Shown: piece by piece, positions 60,120 to 64,000 of the stretch | How positions within the stretch are numbered: the first letter of the stretch is position 1 | How the letters are laid out: every line of letters starts with the position of its first letter | Source: Tenrec ecaudatus | Lineage: Eukaryota; Chordata; Mammalia; Afrosoricida; Tenrecidae | Reading direction: 5' to 3' | DNA: 64,000 bases | Assembly: GCF_050624435.1 (NCBI RefSeq) | Contig: NC_134546.1 | Span: 80,269,700-80,333,699 of the forward strand | Program-made: the position numbers and the translations under genes | Notes under the pieces: model-generated | Databases searched by the model: none | What the model saw: only the letters and a program-made list of their open reading frames with translations | Told to the model about the DNA's origin: nothing

Positions 60120-61905
60120 GACAGGATTTAGCTGATGGGGAAGAAGGGAATCAGGAAAGTGTTGAACAAAAGTTGTCTGACTCAGTTTCTAATATTTAAA
60201 AATTAAATTTTTCATGTAGCTCCATTATCAATATTGGTCTACAGTTTTTTGGAAGTAGCATTATTTGAAACTGGTATCAGAATATTACTGGTCTCATAGA
60301 ATGTGTTACTAAGTGTTCTCTCTCAACCATTGTTATGTTTTTACCCATTAACTTGAGTTTAAATACAAATGCAGTAAAATGGCAAGTTGTTAGAAGAAAG
60401 TGTTGTTTTATAGTAGAAATCCAAAGTCCATCCACTTCCTCAATGTATGGCCATACAAATATATGTATATAATCCAATACCTCTATTTTGTGAATTAATA
60501 TATTTATGTGTATATACCCATATGTTTATACCTCTATCCATAGCTTTGCTTCCTAGATCTTTTCTGAATTTCATTTTACATTCCTCCACTCCTACCATCA
60601 CACTCTCTACTTTTGTGCCTCTTAGTAATGCCTCTCAACTAAATTGCTATTGCTTTAGCACCCTAGGATGTCTAAGTCCTCCTCGTCGTTCATATAATTC
60701 CATAGTTGTTCCCCTATCTATGGAATTGTTTGATCATCACTACCTCTCTCCACTTCCTTCTCCCCAAAGGCCCTCTAGAACCATTGTTCCAGTTGCTTCG
60801 AATGCCTATATGGGTAGACAAAACAACAAAAACCTAGACAAAACAAAAATAAAAGATTGAATTAAAAAGGTAGGGAAAACGAGGCAAAAATAAAACCCCA
60901 AACATTAAAGCATACATAATCCCAGGTCTGTCTGCTGACCTTTATGACTATCTTCCCACGAGTCCTGGGGGTTTCTGGAAACTGCTCCTCCTAGCCTGAA
61001 GTCTATTTTTGCAGCTCCTCAGGGGCTTTAAGGCTCGTCTTGGCTCCCGTTGCAGACCTGTTCTGTTCCCTTATTGGTTCACCCCACTGTGGAGGGAGGT
61101 GGGGGTCAGACCATGCTCACTCCACACCATGTATCACCAGTATGGTTCTCTGGTAATGTACTCTCCAGCTACGTGACATTATACCTCAAGCTGATGTTAA
61201 CCTTATATTCTTCTCTGTGTTCCCGGGCAGTTTTCCAAATAATGGTGATAAAAGTTTTTACCATTCATTGTTAATCCCATTCATTCTAATATCTCCAAAT
61301 AAGATACATATAACTAAAAAGATATAATTGAGCTTAAAAATCTTTATAATTAATTGATTTGCTTCCATTGACAATTATGCCCTGCAATGATGGTGTAGTG
61401 TACTCTTGGCATTCATAAATTACAAACGTGAAAAAAGGTAAGCAGTCCACACAGAAAAGAGAAAGAAAGAGATGGGAGAGAGAGAAAGAGAGAGATAGAA
61501 TTTATAAAATTTAAGGGGTGGTTCTGGTTGAACAATGCACAATAAAGGTTGACAAGAGTTCATTTACTGATGAACAAACCTTGTTTGATAAATGAGATTA
61601 AGAGAAAAAAGGTGTCATCAAATATTACATTTTATAAGGCAACAAACACACAGATCATGATGCTAAGCTCTGGGTTTTGGGTGAGCCCTTATTTTATATT
61701 AAATATCATTCATGGTCTCTTACTTCACTTGGCTTTTGAATTCTCTCTGCGTACATTTGACATTCTTGTTTGCTAATAGTTTCATGTGTTTGCATGGGTG
61801 CATGTGTGTCTGTGTGTGCAAGGTTTTCCTAGAGCTTCCACGTGTTTCCTAAGAACACCTCGCACAGCACTTCACCCAAACCACTCCGGGTTTATTCCAC
61901 CTGCA
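60120..61905. other. No gene recognised
   Basis: AT-rich sequence with a GA-rich patch at 61455-61500. The 137-codon frame at 60447-60860 has no domain; its composition and the lack of a Kozak context or splice signals argue against a gene. Confidence 0.45.
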
Positions 61906-61912
61906 TCTTGAC

Positions 61913-62100
61913 CAGTGGTTCTCAACCTGTGGGTCACAAACCCTTTAGGAGTCGAATGACCCTTTCATAGGGTTCACCTGATTCATAACAGTTGCGAAAT
62001 GACAGTTAAGAAATAGCAACGAAAATAATTTTATGTTTGGGTATCACCACAGCACGAGGAACTGTATTAAAAAGTTGTGGCCTTAGGAAGGTTGAGAACT
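61913..62100 (+). mobile_element. SPIN-type hAT element (sense), right end shortened
   Basis: Starts 'cagtggttctcaacctgtgg', with 'gcgaaatgacagttaagaaa', 'tagcaacgaaaataatttta' and 'gaggaactgtattaaaaagt', and ends 'aggaaggttgagaact' without the last bases of the terminal repeat. The end meets the primer-binding site of the ERV directly. Confidence 0.85.
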
Positions 62101-62359
62101 GGTGCCAAGAACCCGGGAATTTACGATCATCTAAGGCACGAGCGGAGACCCCCCACCAGGGAGGATTCAGAACCACACGGAATTATAGAGGTAAGTTCTG
62201 AGAGACATGAGCCTGAACGATTGCTGGAGCTGCAAACTGTTGTATGCATTCTAATACTTTCACTTTCGGTTTCAATGGCGGACAGCCTGCTGCTTCTTAT
62301 CTTGCAAATAAAACCGTGTGAACCTGTGTGTTAAATTCTTGTCTACATAAGTAGGGAAT
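62100..62359 (+). promoter_or_regulatory. ERV leader: primer-binding site and splice donor
   Basis: TGGTGCCAAGAACCCGGGA at 62100-62118 resembles the primer-binding site for tRNA-Phe used by IAP-type elements, differing by a small shift within the run of A. A strong donor AG|GTAAGT lies at 62189-62196, where a retroviral leader has its major splice donor. Then follow about 165 bases to the gag ATG. No 5' LTR was seen upstream. Confidence 0.6.
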
Positions 62360-63715
62360 ATGGGGAACGTAGCAATAAACACCATGGTTACAGCGCTTGA
62401 TGCTTTATTAAGGAAGAGAGGATTAAAAATTTCAGAGCCGACGCTGCGTAAGTTTGTAACAAATGTGGATGAGATAGCACCGTGGTTTGTATCTACAGGT
62501 TCTCTAACTTTGGCGAGTTGGAACAAACTGGGCTGGGATGTAGACCGAGCTGCAAAAGAAGGGAAATTGAAACAGGGAACTAGACCCATCTGGAAGTTAA
62601 TAAAAGCATGTATTGAGGATAAAGAGTGTAGACAGTCATTACAGCAGGGACAGCAGGCTTTGGAGGACGTTCAGGAAAGCATGTCAGAAACAGAACGGGA
62701 CGAGTCCAAAGAGGCTCGGGGCGAGTCCAAAGAGGCTCAGGAAAGGCATGCCCAAACAGAAGAAACTGCGCAGGTAGAATTAGGGGAGGAAGTTGATCAA
62801 CAGAAGAAGAACCGTACCCGCCATTCGGAGCCGTTATATCCGTGGCGAGAACTAGACTGTGCCCGCCATTCGGAGTCTTTAAATCCGTGGCGAGAACTAG
62901 AACTCTTGGAAATATCAGAGGAGGAGGAGGAGCAGTTAGAGGAGATAGCTGCTTGCTATGAGGAAGGTCGGCATGATGCACTAAAAGCGGCCGAAAGAGG
63001 GCGGTATAGTGCTCAGCGGAAGTCAGCTGTGAGCCCATCAGCACCACCTCCTTATAAGGAAGAAAAGCAAAAAGGGTGTGGCTATACCTTTTGCCCAACC
63101 AATATCTGTAGAAAAATTCAACAAATGTATCCAGTATTTGAGGATCAGAATAACGCTTGTTATCATACACCCGTAGAACACAAGCAAGTAAAAGACTTAG
63201 CTGAAGCTGTAAGAGCTTATGGAGTAAGTGCAAATTATACTCAATCTTTAATTGAAAGGCTTACGAGTCAAGTTATGACTCCTGCCGATTGGACATTTGT
63301 AACAAAAGCAGTATTGACTACAGGACAGTACCTGGAATGGAAATCTTTATGGCAGGATTTATTAACAGCTCAGGCTAGAGAAAATGCTGCAGCAGGACAG
63401 CCAGCATGGGATTTTGAAATGCTTACAGGCCAAAGAAGATGGGTTAATAATCAGACAGCATATCCATTGCAAGTATATCAGCAAATAAATTCTGCTGCAA
63501 GCAAGGCATGGAGAACTTTACCTAATAAAGGAGAGGTTAGGGGCAACTTAACAAAAATTGTACAGGGACCTACTGAACCTTTTTCAGATTTTGTGGCACG
63601 AATGTTGGAGGCAGCAGGAAAAATTTTTGGAGATCAAGATACAGCTATGCCTCTCATTGAGCAATTAGTTTTTGAGCAATGTACTAAAGAATGTAGAACA
63701 ATTATCACGCCCTAG
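62360..63715 (+). pseudogene. gag: Class II ERV gag, open for 451 codons but cut off after capsid
   Basis: Gag of a betaretrovirus/IAP-like ERV. Residues 1-100 form a matrix-like domain starting MGNVA; Gly2 is available but the usual Ser/Thr at position 6 of a myristoylation signal is absent. Residues 105-200 are charged and hold a 15-residue tandem repeat (154-165 and 169-180 share RHSE-L-PWREL). PSAPPPY at 226-232 overlaps the late-domain motifs PSAP and PPPY. Capsid follows from about 257, with the major homology region at 402-420 (QGPTEPFSDFVARM). The frame ends TAG at 63713, before the nucleocapsid zinc knuckles, because the rest of gag, pro and the start of pol are deleted. No stop inside, so the copy is young or was recently active. 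It cannot make a full Gag. Confidence 0.88.
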
Positions 63716-64000
63716 CACCTGTCAGAGAAAAATTGGGTCAGTTAAAAATTTACCATTACATGGATGATATATTAATAACTGGAGAAGAGGAGCTAGATGT
63801 GCAGCAGGGATACAGTGAGGTAGTTAAGGAATTAGAATCCCATCAGTTAGCAATAGCATCAGATAAGGTTCAACAATCTTCAATTGGACAGTTTTTAGGA
63901 GCCACAATAAGTCCATGTCATATAACGCCTCAAAAATTGACTATATGTAAGGATCAGTTAAAGACATTAAATGATTTTCAAAAGTTGCTAGGAGATATCA
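63709..64000 (+). pseudogene. pol: Class II ERV reverse transcriptase fragment with YMDD, continues past the window
   Basis: In the frame one base before gag (-1), an open reading from 63709 to the window end begins ALAPVR and carries HYMDDILIT with the YMDD catalytic motif at 63757-63768, then QFLGATISP further on, as in retroviral RT palm and early thumb. The N-terminal RT (first catalytic Asp), protease and nucleocapsid are missing. The frame is open to base 64000. Confidence 0.88.

Noticed and set aside
60447-60860. 137-codon frame near the ERV
   Set aside because: No domain, AT-rich composition and no relation to the ERV reading frames.

Overview
This is mammalian genomic DNA from part of an immunoglobulin heavy-chain variable (IGHV) cluster. 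The repeat content points to an afrotherian, most likely a tenrec such as Echinops telfairi. The evidence is many AfroSINE-type tRNA-derived SINEs, many BovB/RTE-type LINE fragments, one recurring L1 3' UTR family, and two SPIN-type hAT elements (SPIN is known among afrotherians from tenrec). The species call is inference; the immune-locus call is read directly from the sequence.

Layout. From 5.3 to 28.9 kb seven IGHV units lie on the + strand. Two have an open V exon and a consensus 23-bp-spacer recombination signal (RSS): 5403-5855, and 12769-13206, whose leader splice acceptor has moved. One is a VH6-like pseudogene (8373-8806). One is a pseudogene paralogue of the first gene (21697-22140). 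One is a truncated VH3-like (clan III) pseudogene (28493-28860). Two are heavily decayed relics (9438-9570 and 27469-27808). An isolated RSS-like 3' flank near 17.96 kb may be an eighth. Conserved octamer promoters precede both open genes. No D, J or constant segment was seen. From about 29 kb to the end there are no further V genes.

The rest is mostly transposable elements and retro-copies. These include a nearly full-length pogo/Tigger element with TA target sites (18354-20561), two decayed mariners (one split by a SPIN), several L1 3' UTRs, an L1 insertion with 15-bp target-site duplications, and LTR-like repeats. They also include a processed NUDT7 pseudogene, an isolated KRAB A-box exon, an antisense 28S rRNA fragment, and a histone H2B pseudogene that keeps its 3' stem-loop. 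The last 1.9 kb is a class II (betaretrovirus-like) endogenous retrovirus with a tRNA-Phe-like primer-binding site, a leader splice donor and a long open gag. A large internal deletion joins its capsid region to the reverse-transcriptase YMDD region, and it runs off the window.

No clearly new biological system was found. The most informative observations are the shifted splice acceptor in the second open IGHV gene, the duplicated IGHV unit whose two copies carry different insertions, the L1 subfamily with a dimeric 3' tail, the structure of the ERV, and the H2B stem-loop beside the rRNA fragment.
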